Below are positions 8,611-19,825 of a stretch of 64,000 nucleotides of DNA, piece by piece. The notes under the pieces are model-generated. The model did not search any database. It was given only the letters and a program-made list of their open reading frames with translations, and was not told the DNA's origin. This stretch comes from Pseudoalteromonas sp. H71. Its GTDB lineage: Bacteria > Pseudomonadota > Gammaproteobacteria > Enterobacterales > Alteromonadaceae. A program made the translations under genes and the position numbers. The first letter of the stretch is position 1. Every line of letters begins with the position of its first letter. Where the stretch lies: assembly GCF_001468485.1 (NCBI RefSeq), contig NZ_LODI01000002.1:39185-103184 (forward strand), written 5' to 3'.

Positions 8611-9621
8611 TTAACTTTTTATAGTCTCTTCTACCGTTTGCACATTTACAACTTGATTCACACTGCCTTGAATAACCACAGTCGCTGATATTTTATCTTG
8701 AATAGCTTGCCTGTGCGGATCCCAATATATCTGCATGAACCCTAATAGCCCAGTGGCAAAACCTGCACCGTAACCGCCGTATCGGCCAAAACAATCCAGC
8801 AAGCCTAGTGGTTCGCCATTTAAGGCAACAACACGTATGTTGCACACCTTTTTCCCGGGAGTTTGACCACGCCAAAGTAATGAGAATAGCGTAAAGTAAA
8901 CAGCAGCCCAACCAAAACCCAAACCTAAGTCTTGAATAATACCTTTGCCCCACTGCAAAATACTGTGTGTAGTTGTTTGTGCCGGTTTTTCTTCTAATAA
9001 CTGCAAAGGTTTTATTTCGTTATCCTCACTGAGCACTAATAATTGTAATAGTGCTTTAGCAAGTTGTGGGTTTTGTAGGTCGTCCATGTCTGCTAATTTG
9101 GGTACTTGCCCTATCAAATTATCAAGTGCATTTTGCTGACAAGGTTGCTCACAACGTTCGTCTGCTGTTTGCACAAAAAAAGTATTTACGTGCTGCTTTT
9201 CTGTGGAGGTAAGCTTAATCTCATCCTGGATTTTTAGGCCCTGAGCGGTTAAGGCTTGATCGACGCTATCGCCTTCTAGATAATCTATGCCAATTGAAAG
9301 CACCGCAAGAGCGCTTACAAATAAAATACCGGCGGCTGCTATTTTTAATATTCTTCGCCACACACTCGACATTTTAGGAAGGTATTGTTGTGCCGTCCCT
9401 TTATAGAATGCCATAGCCGCAACAAAGGCAATTAAAGTCGCGCTAAGCTTTGCAGCCATAAATATTAAGGCTACATCGATTACTATTGCTATAGCTCGCT
9501 TTATTGGCGTTGCTAAAGGTAAACCTAGTAGGGCGTTATCAATTTTAAACGCGTAAGGGGTGATGACTTCTCGAGTTTCGGTTTTAGATAGCGCTAATTG
9601 TTCTATTTCTTTTGCTTTCAT
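8611..9621 (-). CDS. RDD-family membrane protein
   Basis: Inner-membrane protein of 336 aa with an RDD domain split by a long insertion. The first part (about residues 38-120) holds the LATPIKRAIAIVIDV start and two or three hydrophobic spans. The domain resumes after about residue 225 with a further span, RGQTPGKKVCNIRVV and DPHRQAIQDKISATVVI, both typical RDD segments. The roughly 100-residue insert between them is hydrophilic, contains a CEQPC cysteine pair and is unusual. RDD proteins are poorly characterised; some are linked to Na+/H+ or compatible-solute transport. It lies about 25 bases upstream of the hydrolase start and may be cotranscribed with it. Confidence 0.8.
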   Translation of the reverse strand: MKAKEIEQLALSKTETREVITPYAFKIDNALLGLPLATPIKRAIAIVIDVALIFMAAKLSATLIAFVAAMAFYKGTAQQYLPKMSSVWRRILKIAAAGILFVSALAVLSIGIDYLEGDSVDQALTAQGLKIQDEIKLTSTEKQHVNTFFVQTADERCEQPCQQNALDNLIGQVPKLADMDDLQNPQLAKALLQLLVLSEDNEIKPLQLLEEKPAQTTTHSILQWGKGIIQDLGLGFGWAAVYFTLFSLLWRGQTPGKKVCNIRVVALNGEPLGLLDCFGRYGGYGAGFATGLLGFMQIYWDPHRQAIQDKISATVVIQGSVNQVVNVQTVEETIKS

Positions 9622-9841
9622 TTTAATTCTTGTTATTAAAATAGGTAACGCGGTTAACTTACGCGCTTTTTATTTTTTGCTCAAGCTAATTCAAACCAAG
9701 GCCAGTTTATCTCTCAGAATAAAAATTTTTATTCTGAAAGTTTACAAGCTCTAGAATATTGTTAATAAATTAGTTTTATATTAAGTGAACAATTCATGTA
9801 TTTAATCGTATTAGTTAACCAAAGCCTTTAGGAGCAACCCA

Positions 9842-10366
9842 ATGACCACCAAACAACTATCATCTGTTTTTGTATTTAATGCTTTGCTGCTGAGCGCAGA
9901 AGTAAACGCCAATCAGCGTTGGTATGTGGTCAACGATTCGGTTATGGGCGGTGTATCTAATAGCCAAGTAAGTCATACAAAAGATGCTTTGATATTTGAA
10001 GGTAATGTATCGCTCGAAAATAACGGAGGGTTTGCTTCTATCCGCACTGAGCTAAATATACAAAGCCAAAACACACGTACTATTAATTTACGTGTTAAAG
10101 GTGATGGGCAAACCTATCAACTAAGGCTGCGTACATCTAACTACCTTGACGGGCCTGCGTATACACACTCATTTAAAACAATAGAAAATGAGTGGACTAA
10201 CGTTAATTTTACACCAAGTGATTTTACACTTACTTTTCGTGGGCGTACGCTAACAGAGCAACCAGAAATTGATTTTAATGATATTAAGCAACTTGGTTTT
10301 ATGATTGCAGGAAAGCAAGCGGGGAAATTTAAACTTGAAATAGCACATATTGAATTTGCAGATTAG
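9842..10366 (+). CDS. CIA30-domain secreted protein
   Basis: A 174-aa protein with a CIA30 (complex I intermediate-associated protein 30) beta-sandwich, recognised by RWYVVNDSVMGGVSNSQV and by NNGGFASIRTEL. The first 23 or so residues form a probable signal peptide ending near VNA. In bacteria such proteins are mostly of unknown function and may bind carbohydrate; the mitochondrial complex I role should not be transferred. The ATG follows AGGAGC at a good distance. It is a single gene diverging from the RDD gene. Confidence 0.85.
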   Translation: MTTKQLSSVFVFNALLLSAEVNANQRWYVVNDSVMGGVSNSQVSHTKDALIFEGNVSLENNGGFASIRTELNIQSQNTRTINLRVKGDGQTYQLRLRTSNYLDGPAYTHSFKTIENEWTNVNFTPSDFTLTFRGRTLTEQPEIDFNDIKQLGFMIAGKQAGKFKLEIAHIEFAD

Positions 10367-10415
10367 TATAACTTGCTCACTCTAAATCGGTTCAAAGTGA
10401 GCAAGTACCGTATAT

Positions 10416-10892
10416 TTATGACTCTATTGCAAGTAGTTCTACTTCAAAAATAAGCAGTGATGCAGGCGGAATACTCCCTACCCGCTTTTCGCCATAAGCT
10501 AGTTGATGCGGTATATAAAACTGAAATTTATCACCCGGACTCATTAATTGAAGCCCTTCGGTCCACCCTTTAATAACTTGGTGCAAACCAAAACTAATCG
10601 GTGATTTGCGCTCTACTGAGCTATCAAACACGGTGCCGTCGATAAGCGTACCGTGGTAATGCACATTGACCATACTTGTTGAACTGGGCGTGTTGCTGTT
10701 TTCTCCTTTGTGCAATACTTTGTATTGCAAGCCAGAGGCAGTCTCAAGTACACCGTCTACTTTAGCGTTTGCTACTAAATAGTCGCTTTCAATTTGCGCA
10801 TTAGCAATCGCCTGTTGTTTGGCCTTTTTACTGTTTTTAAATATTAAAACGCACAAAATGGCGATGACAACTGCCAAAATAATGTTGATCAT
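10416..10892 (-). CDS. Membrane-anchored FKBP-type peptidyl-prolyl isomerase
   Basis: A 158-aa protein with an N-terminal hydrophobic span (residues 1-20) and a C-terminal FKBP domain (about 65-156). Family signatures visible are VNVHYHGTLIDGTVFDSS, a GWTEGLQLMSPGDKF segment and YIPHQLAYG. It catalyses cis-trans isomerisation of prolyl bonds; with no cleavable signal it probably stays tethered to the membrane. Its ATG overlaps the stop of the Lon-like gene by four bases, so the two are translated together. Confidence 0.9.
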   Translation of the reverse strand: MINIILAVVIAILCVLIFKNSKKAKQQAIANAQIESDYLVANAKVDGVLETASGLQYKVLHKGENSNTPSSTSMVNVHYHGTLIDGTVFDSSVERKSPISFGLHQVIKGWTEGLQLMSPGDKFQFYIPHQLAYGEKRVGSIPPASLLIFEVELLAIES

Positions 10893-13333
10893 AACTCCCC
10901 TTTTTCATCTTCTGGTTTTTCATTTTCTAACTCATCATCTGCATCGTCTTCGTTGTCGCCATTAACAATATCAGCAATCTCCTTTAGACGCGCAAGTGCG
11001 ATGCCATTTACTGAATTTTCAGGGTATTCATCGTCGATGAGGTCGCCTGCTTCAATATCCATCAGTAAGTTTAACGCCTGATCCACCGTCTCTACGGCGT
11101 ATATGTTAAATTTACCTTGCTCTACGGCGTTGAGTATTTCGTCATCTAGCACTAAGTTTACTTGGTTTGATTTAGGAATAATAACGCCTTGCTCACCTGT
11201 TAAACCACGCATTTTACACAACTTAAAAAAGCCTTCTATTTTCTCGTTTACACCACCGATAGCTTGTACATCGCCATGTTGGTTTATAGAGCCGGTAAGC
11301 GCAATTGATTGGCTTATTGGTAAGCTTGTAATAGCCGAAATTAACGCGCAAAGCTCAGCTAACGAGGCGCTATCGCCGTCTATGTAGCCATAGCTTTGCT
11401 CTATTGCGATATTTGCGCTGAGCGTAAGGCTAAACTGCTGGGCATATTTATTACCTAAATAACCGGTAAGTAACATCACGCCTTTAGAGTGAATAGCTTT
11501 ACCCAGCTCTGCTTCGCGCTCTACGTCTATTACGCCATCGGCGCCGGCGTATACCGTGGCGGTAATTCGCGCCGGTGTACCAAACGACGTATCACCAATA
11601 TGCAATACCGTTAAACCATTTACTTTACCAATGGCTTGACCCGTTGTAGCAATTAACGTGTGGCCTTCTTTGATATCACTGAGCATATTTTCACTAATTT
11701 GACCGGTGCGATATTGCTTACCCTCAATGGCTTCATCAATATGGTGCGCATCAATAACCGTTAGCGTATCTTGTTTTGCGTAATAACTTGCCTCAGCCAC
11801 CAGCTCTAACACATCAGCAAAACGCGCTGAGAGCTTATTATGATGCTCAGCTTGGCGATAACTAAATTTAAGTAACCTCACCATAGCCGCTTGCGTTGTA
11901 GTGCACTTGAGGGTTTTTTCGCAGTACTCAGTCACCTTAGTAATAAACTGATACTGTAACTTATCGCTACTTGGTAGGTAGTAATCAAAGTCGGCTAGCA
12001 CCCTAAATAACTCAGCAAATTCTTCATCGTATTCACCTATGGTGTAATACAAATCGCGCGAGCCTAATAAAATAATTTTTACATCAAGCGGGATCAATTG
12101 TGGGCGAAGCGTAAAACTCGTACCTACTGTGCTGTCTTGATACGGCAAATCGTTTTTAATCTGGTGCATTTTAAGCGATAGCTTTAACCCATCCCATACT
12201 TGCGGGTTAGCCATTACTTTTTCAGCATCCATTATTAAGTAACCGCCATTTGCACGGTGTAATGCACCGGGCTGAATTGAGCGGTAGCTGGTGATTAGTG
12301 TACCTTGTGAAGTGGCATACTCTATTTTGCCAAATAAATTGCCAAAGGTGGGGTTGGGCTCGTATACCACAGGCGCTGCATCGTCTTCCTTAAACTCAAC
12401 TAAAATATTGGGTGCAAAAAAGTCAGTAAGCATACCTTTACGATCAAAGTCTTCTTTATTTTCTTCGCTTTCGTCTTCGTCATCGAGCCATTCAAGTACA
12501 GCATCTATAATTTCTACACGTATGTCTTTTAAGTAACGAAGTACACCAATATGGGTGGCGTATTTATGTTCTAAGTCTTTTAGTAGCGGTTTTGTTGCTT
12601 GCTCAGCGGTCGACTTTTTAAGATTACGGAGTTTTTCTTTTGATTCGCGTTTCCAGCGTGGCAGCTCTATCAGCGCTTCAATTAACGCATCTTCTAGTTT
12701 TTCTATTTTCTCAAAAAACGCTTCGCGTAACTCATCTTCTAACTCTGCAAATTCGCTATCGCTCAATTGCTTGCCATCTATTAGTGGCGCAAACCCCACT
12801 GAGCTTTTTTCTTCAACCAGTGCAACGCTTTGTTCAAGTGCCGCTACTTCAACAGCGGTAATTGCGCTGTCGTAAGCATCATTAAACTCACGATCAATTG
12901 ACTTTTTCTTACGTTGATAAGCAGGGTTATCAAATGCGGCTGGAAATGTATCGAGTACCTCGTCTAAAAACGAGTCTATGTCGTCACTTAACTGCTTGCT
13001 TTGCCCTGCTTGCATAAACAGCGCTATCGGCTCGCGGTGGTCGTCGTAGTTGTTAACATACAACCATTCGTTTGGCGTTACTCGACCTTTAGCATGTTGT
13101 TTTAGCTTGTCTTTTACTAATGTATAACGCCCATGTGCAGCTTCGCCCATAACGTATACGTTGTAACCAGGTAATTCCATTCCAAGCGAAAAGTCGAGCG
13201 CGCTTTGTGCACGTTGTTGCCCAATAAAATTGAGCTGCTCTGGATAGGGGTTATTCATGCACGTCAGTACGTGATTAGCAGAAATACTAGGTGCAAGCGT
13301 TGATACAGGTAGTGGCAGCAGTTTTTTCGTCAT
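10889..13333 (-). CDS. Lon-family (AAA_32 type) ATP-dependent protease
   Basis: An 814-aa Lon relative of the AAA_32/YcbZ kind rather than classical Lon. The N-terminal third contains a degenerate nucleotide-binding loop, GEAAHGRYT, in place of a canonical Walker A. The C-terminal S16 protease domain carries the Ser-Lys dyad: Ser in YIDGDSASLAEL and Lys in GGVNEKIEGFF. A very acidic tail ends the protein. The ATG at 13333 was chosen because AAGAAG sits seven bases upstream; a longer open frame exists. It overlaps the FKBP gene by four bases, suggesting a shared protein-quality-control job. Confidence 0.88.
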   Translation of the reverse strand: MTKKLLPLPVSTLAPSISANHVLTCMNNPYPEQLNFIGQQRAQSALDFSLGMELPGYNVYVMGEAAHGRYTLVKDKLKQHAKGRVTPNEWLYVNNYDDHREPIALFMQAGQSKQLSDDIDSFLDEVLDTFPAAFDNPAYQRKKKSIDREFNDAYDSAITAVEVAALEQSVALVEEKSSVGFAPLIDGKQLSDSEFAELEDELREAFFEKIEKLEDALIEALIELPRWKRESKEKLRNLKKSTAEQATKPLLKDLEHKYATHIGVLRYLKDIRVEIIDAVLEWLDDEDESEENKEDFDRKGMLTDFFAPNILVEFKEDDAAPVVYEPNPTFGNLFGKIEYATSQGTLITSYRSIQPGALHRANGGYLIMDAEKVMANPQVWDGLKLSLKMHQIKNDLPYQDSTVGTSFTLRPQLIPLDVKIILLGSRDLYYTIGEYDEEFAELFRVLADFDYYLPSSDKLQYQFITKVTEYCEKTLKCTTTQAAMVRLLKFSYRQAEHHNKLSARFADVLELVAEASYYAKQDTLTVIDAHHIDEAIEGKQYRTGQISENMLSDIKEGHTLIATTGQAIGKVNGLTVLHIGDTSFGTPARITATVYAGADGVIDVEREAELGKAIHSKGVMLLTGYLGNKYAQQFSLTLSANIAIEQSYGYIDGDSASLAELCALISAITSLPISQSIALTGSINQHGDVQAIGGVNEKIEGFFKLCKMRGLTGEQGVIIPKSNQVNLVLDDEILNAVEQGKFNIYAVETVDQALNLLMDIEAGDLIDDEYPENSVNGIALARLKEIADIVNGDNEDDADDELENEKPEDEKGEL

Positions 13334-13350
13334 TCTAACTTCTTTATGTA

Positions 13351-13403
13351 CCAGCATAATCGCTGGCTTTGGGCGTATTAAGTGGCCAGCAGCCACTTAA
13401 TAC
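13351..13403 (-). promoter_or_regulatory. Double stem-loop leader between ybeL-like gene and Lon-like protease gene
   Basis: On the minus strand a perfect 12-bp stem (arms 13375-13386 and 13392-13403, five-base loop) is followed by a second 5-bp hairpin, CCAGC/GCTGG (13351-13366), which ends about 18 bases before the Lon-like start codon. No U run follows the first stem, so it looks like an mRNA processing or translation-control structure rather than a plain terminator. Confidence 0.6.
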
Positions 13404-13409
13404 ATATGC

Positions 13410-13868
13410 TTAAGGGTGCAGCGCCTTACGACTAAAATAGATTCCATCACACTCAATACACGGTAAAATTTGTGTCGCGTGATAAACATCATAACTATGA
13501 GTGCAATTCTTACATACTAATGTGCCCATGGCTATCCATTCGCCTGCGTGATACACCCCATTGTGTTTAAAATCTTGGTTTAGAGATTGCCATTCCAGCT
13601 GAGTTTTGTCTTCTATATGCGAAAGCTCGAACCATAAAGACTCTTTAAGCTCTTGCCATGCAAGCGAGTTGTAGTGGGAGTCGTTCTCGCTAAGGTGCTC
13701 TATATCACGCTTTAGGTAATTGCGGTAAAGCTGATACTTTTCTTCACCTAAATTTTTAAGTGCTTGCTCTGATTCAACAAAACGAGTTACCGCATCTTTT
13801 ACCTCGTGATCTTTTATGTCTTTTAGCCACGCGCTTAAATCACTAAGCCATGCTTTATAATCTGCCAT
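13410..13868 (-). CDS. YbeL-like zinc-ribbon protein (DUF1451)
   Basis: A 152-aa cytoplasmic protein of the YbeL/DUF1451 family. The N-terminal two thirds are helical and charged. The C-terminus has a rubredoxin-like zinc ribbon with two CxxC pairs, CKNC and CIEC, separated by about 17 residues. The start at 13868 is set by AAGGAG seven bases upstream. The gene lies beside leuS, divergently, as ybeL does in E. coli. Its function is unknown. Confidence 0.88.
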   Translation of the reverse strand: MADYKAWLSDLSAWLKDIKDHEVKDAVTRFVESEQALKNLGEEKYQLYRNYLKRDIEHLSENDSHYNSLAWQELKESLWFELSHIEDKTQLEWQSLNQDFKHNGVYHAGEWIAMGTLVCKNCTHSYDVYHATQILPCIECDGIYFSRKALHP

Positions 13869-14158
13869 TATGAACTCCTTCAAAATTGCTAATAAACGAG
13901 TTGGGTTGACGCAATATTTGTTAATAATTACTCAGACCACTAAGTGACATCTTATAGTGTGGTTAGAGAACTCTAAACTGAGCAAATTTCAATCCACAAA
14001 GGTCAACACGCCTAACGTTTAACATAGATAAGTATAGGTTAACCTGACCTGAAGGTTAGAATTTAGCAAAACGGTGTTTTTGACGCTGTGAATAGCACTT
14101 TATTTGGGTTATCCTATCGGCAATTTTTTATTAGTTTGCAAGAAGTCTGGAATCGTAG

Positions 14159-16747
<2,589 letters not shown>

Positions 16748-16748
16748 T

Positions 16749-17240
16749 ATGGCTTTATTTAACGCCATTAAAAACGGACTAGCCTTAGCGCTAGTCTGTT
16801 TTTTGTTGTCTAGCTGTGGATTTCACTTAAAACAAGCGTCAAGCCTGCCTGATAACTTAAAAGTAATAACGCTCATTGGCGATGATGAAAAATCAGCGTT
16901 ATTTGAACAGCTACAAAAAGAGCTGTTAGCAAGTGGAGTCGAGTTTACCTCGTCATCTAAAAACGTAGCGCAACTGTATTTACGTAAAGAAACCATAGAA
17001 CGCCAAACATTGTCGTTATTTAAAAATGGTCAGGTTGCTGAATACGAACTTGCCTATGGCGTATCGTATGTTCTAAAACATCCCAATAAAGATGCAATAG
17101 AAAAGCGCTTTGAACTATACCGAAATTATCAAGACGACCCCGATAACGCCCTTGCAAAAGCAAAAGAGCTAGAGCTACTAATTAACGAAATTCGTAAGCA
17201 AGCAAGTCGCCGCATTGTTAGAGAGCTGTCGCAACTGTAA
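16749..17240 (+). CDS. lptE: LPS-assembly lipoprotein LptE
   Basis: Outer-membrane lipoprotein that plugs the LptD barrel and helps insert lipopolysaccharide. The signal peptide ends in the lipobox LLSSC followed by GFHL, the classic LptE/RlpB start. The mature part matches the LptE pattern of two helices and four strands and ends with a basic helix. ATG 16749 directly follows the leuS stop; an upstream ATG inside leuS is less likely. The stop overlaps the holA start in TAATG. Confidence 0.92.
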   Translation: MALFNAIKNGLALALVCFLLSSCGFHLKQASSLPDNLKVITLIGDDEKSALFEQLQKELLASGVEFTSSSKNVAQLYLRKETIERQTLSLFKNGQVAEYELAYGVSYVLKHPNKDAIEKRFELYRNYQDDPDNALAKAKELELLINEIRKQASRRIVRELSQL

Positions 17241-18277
17241 TGCGCTGTTACGCTAATCAATTACCCAACGAATTAAAAAAAGGCTTAAAACCTTTTTACT
17301 TAGTGTTTGGCGAAGAACCTTTTCAAGAAGCGCAATGCGTACAAAAAATACGCGATGCCGCCAAAGAACAAGGCTTTGATGAAGTTATTAAATTTACTTT
17401 AATGCAAGGGTTTGATTGGCAGGAAATAATCGCGCAATATCAAAGTATGTCGTTATTTAGCGCTCGCACTATTGTTGAGTTTGATCTAAACCAGCAAAAG
17501 CCCGGAGTCATTGGTAGTAATACCTTTAAGCGTGTAGTTGAGCTTGTTAACCCAGACACAATACTAATTATTAAAGGTGCTAAAGCCAGCCAAGAAGTAC
17601 AACGTGGGGCATGGTTTAAAGCGCTCGACAAACAAGGGGTATTTGTACCTTGTTACCCTCTTACAGGCTCGCATGTGAAACGATGGCTTGATGAGCAATG
17701 CCAGCGCTTGGCTCTTAACATGCAAAACGATGCCAAATTAAGCCTTATCAATGCAACAGAAGGTAATTTATTAGCGTGTTTTCAGGAACTCGAAAAGCTT
17801 TCTTTACTCCACGGCAATGCACTTATTACCCAGCAATTGGTTATGCAAGGGCTATTAAATCAAGCCAAATTTGATATTTTTGATTTAAGCGATGCTTTAT
17901 TAAATGGTCACGCTAAACAAGCGATTAAAGTGTTAAACAAATTAGCCCGTGATAACACCGAAGTAGTGAGTATATTGTGGGCAATTACAAAAGAACTCAA
18001 CACCTTGTTGAATGTGCAACTAGGATTGTTAAATGGTGAGCCAATCGCCAACTTATTTAAACAAAACGCCATTTGGAAAAATCAACAAGGGCCTGTACAA
18101 AGTGCCGTTAATCGCCTAAACATTGCTGTGCTTGAGCAAATAAACAGTGACGTTGCTTTATTTGATGCAAGCTACAAACAAGGCAATTTAATAGCTCCCT
18201 ATCAAGCACTTGCACATATTTGTATTAAGTTTTGTCAACCGCTCGAAATTCCTATGCCGTGTCACAGCCTTAATTAA
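17240..18277 (+). CDS. holA: DNA polymerase III delta subunit
   Basis: Clamp-loader subunit (345 aa) that opens the beta sliding clamp. N-terminal signatures LKPFYLVFGEEPFQ and the KFDIFDLSDALLNG segment in the middle are typical of HolA. The AAA+-like domain I has no functional ATP site, as expected for delta. The ATG overlaps the lptE stop, in the conserved leuS-lptE-holA-nadD order. Confidence 0.94.
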   Translation: MRCYANQLPNELKKGLKPFYLVFGEEPFQEAQCVQKIRDAAKEQGFDEVIKFTLMQGFDWQEIIAQYQSMSLFSARTIVEFDLNQQKPGVIGSNTFKRVVELVNPDTILIIKGAKASQEVQRGAWFKALDKQGVFVPCYPLTGSHVKRWLDEQCQRLALNMQNDAKLSLINATEGNLLACFQELEKLSLLHGNALITQQLVMQGLLNQAKFDIFDLSDALLNGHAKQAIKVLNKLARDNTEVVSILWAITKELNTLLNVQLGLLNGEPIANLFKQNAIWKNQQGPVQSAVNRLNIAVLEQINSDVALFDASYKQGNLIAPYQALAHICIKFCQPLEIPMPCHSLN

Positions 18278-18301
18278 TCGCTTAACCTGTTGGACAATAA
18301 A

Positions 18302-18937
18302 ATGATTGCTATTTTTGGTGGCACCTTCGACCCCGTTCATCTGGGCCATATTAATATGGCACAGCAATGTGTAAGCGCATTTAATTTAAGCACTTTGTAT
18401 TTTATGCCTTGCGCGCTACCAGCTCATAAAGCGGCACCCGGTATAAGCACAGAGCATCGTGTTAATATGCTCAATGCAGCTATAAAATCGTTCCCTCATT
18501 TTGCACTCGATTTAAGAGAGCTAAATCGTAAGGGGCCGTCGTATTCATTACTTAGCCTGCAAGAGCTTCGAAGTGAACACCCTAATGAGCCTATATTATT
18601 TTTAATCGGTATGGATTCATTTAATACACTTGATAAATGGTTTGAATGGGAGGCAATTACTGAGCTTTGCCATATTGTGGTGTATCAACGACCATTACAA
18701 CAGTGCCATGTTACTGGCAAACTCAAAGCATACATGCAACAGGCTCTAGTGGAAGACCCTGCTAGTGTTTTAAAGCATTCTGGCGGCAAACTTTATTTTT
18801 TACCCGGTAAAATGCTTGATGCGGCCTCTAGTACTATTCGTGATGACCTTAAAAAAAGTAACAAAAAGAATGAACTATTGCCTGATGCAGTGAGTCATTA
18901 CATACAAATGCATCAGCTTTATCAAATTGATGCTTAA
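18302..18937 (+). CDS. nadD: Nicotinate-nucleotide adenylyltransferase
   Basis: Adenylates nicotinate mononucleotide to deamido-NAD in NAD synthesis. The N-terminal nucleotidyltransferase motif GGTFDPVHLGH and the C-terminal ASSTIRDDLKK (an ISSTxxR equivalent) are both present. With ATG 18302 the protein has 211 aa; TTG 18290 would add four residues but has a poorer ribosome site. The cobC gene that sits between nadD and rsfS in E. coli is absent here. Confidence 0.94.
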   Translation: MIAIFGGTFDPVHLGHINMAQQCVSAFNLSTLYFMPCALPAHKAAPGISTEHRVNMLNAAIKSFPHFALDLRELNRKGPSYSLLSLQELRSEHPNEPILFLIGMDSFNTLDKWFEWEAITELCHIVVYQRPLQQCHVTGKLKAYMQQALVEDPASVLKHSGGKLYFLPGKMLDAASSTIRDDLKKSNKKNELLPDAVSHYIQMHQLYQIDA

Positions 18938-18991
18938 AAATGCCTAGCGTGTTAAAATATGCGCCATTAAATTTTATATTGAGACAAAACC

Positions 18992-19309
18992 TTGGATTCA
19001 AAACAACTACTCGCCTTTGCAATGGATAAAATTGACGATATGAAAGCCCGTGACATCGTTGACATAGACGTAACTGATAAATCAGACATTACCGATTACA
19101 TGGTAATTTGTACTGGCACGTCTAAGCGCCACGTTCAATCAATCGCCGACCACTTAGCAAAAGAAGCACGTCATGCAGATTCAGAGCCGCTAGGCTATGA
19201 AGGCGAAAATGACGGCGAATGGGCACTGGTTGATTTAGGTGATGTGGTTGTACACGTGATGCAAACTGAAGCACGTAGCTATTACGATCTAGAAAAACTG
19301 TGGGGCTAA
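18992..19309 (+). CDS. rsfS: Ribosomal silencing factor RsfS
   Basis: A 105-aa protein that binds L14 on the large subunit and blocks subunit joining when nutrients are short. The family pattern is clear in [14 protein letters not shown], a [12 protein letters not shown] segment and the C-terminal [10 protein letters not shown]. The start is TTG at 18992, set by homology of the N-terminus. A TAAAAT box followed by ATGCGCC at 18953-18964 may be a promoter -10, but no good -35 is seen. Confidence 0.95.
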   Translation: MDSKQLLAFAMDKIDDMKARDIVDIDVTDKSDITDYMVICTGTSKRHVQSIADHLAKEARHADSEPLGYEGENDGEWALVDLGDVVVHVMQTEARSYYDLEKLWG

Positions 19310-19346
19310 CCACCCACTTATTAAAAGCAACGCTTGGAAGTTATTC

Positions 19347-19817
19347 GTGAAAATACAAATGATTGCTGTTGGCACAAAAATGCCAGCGTGGGTAGAAACG
19401 GGATTTGCTGAATATCAGCGCCGTTTTCCCAAGGATATGGCTTTAGAGCTAATTGAAATACCCGCCGGTAAACGTGGCAAAAATGCAGATATAAAGCGTA
19501 TTTTACACATTGAGGGCGAAAAAACATTAGCCGCTATTCCTAAAGGCAATCGTATTGTTACACTAGAGGTTACTGGCAAAGCGCTGGATACTCACCAACT
19601 TGCTAAAAACATGGAAAAATGGCTACTCGATGGCCGCGATGTAAGCTTACTTATTGGCGGCCCAGAGGGACTTGCTCCAGAATGTATAGCTGCATCGGAG
19701 CAAAAATGGTCGTTATCAAATTTAACATTACCACATCCTTTGGTGCGCATTATTGTAGCAGAGAGCCTTTACAGAGGCTGGAGCTTAAATAACAATCATC
19801 CTTATCATCGCGAGTAA
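19347..19817 (+). CDS. rlmH: 23S rRNA pseudouridine-1915 N3-methyltransferase
   Basis: SPOUT-class methyltransferase, 156 aa, modifying pseudouridine 1915 in helix 69 of 23S rRNA. The trefoil-knot SAM site is visible as [13 protein letters not shown], and the C-terminus has the typical [13 protein letters not shown] and YRGWS. It starts with GTG. It follows rsfS by 37 bases and precedes mrdA by eight, the standard arrangement. Confidence 0.96.
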   Translation: MKIQMIAVGTKMPAWVETGFAEYQRRFPKDMALELIEIPAGKRGKNADIKRILHIEGEKTLAAIPKGNRIVTLEVTGKALDTHQLAKNMEKWLLDGRDVSLLIGGPEGLAPECIAASEQKWSLSNLTLPHPLVRIIVAESLYRGWSLNNNHPYHRE

Positions 19818-19825
19818 CGCTTGCC

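Noticed and set aside
12555-12875. Ser-rich open frame opposite the Lon-like protease.
   Set aside because: Antisense of Glu/Lys-rich codons gives Ser/Phe-rich frames; there is no sign of a gene.
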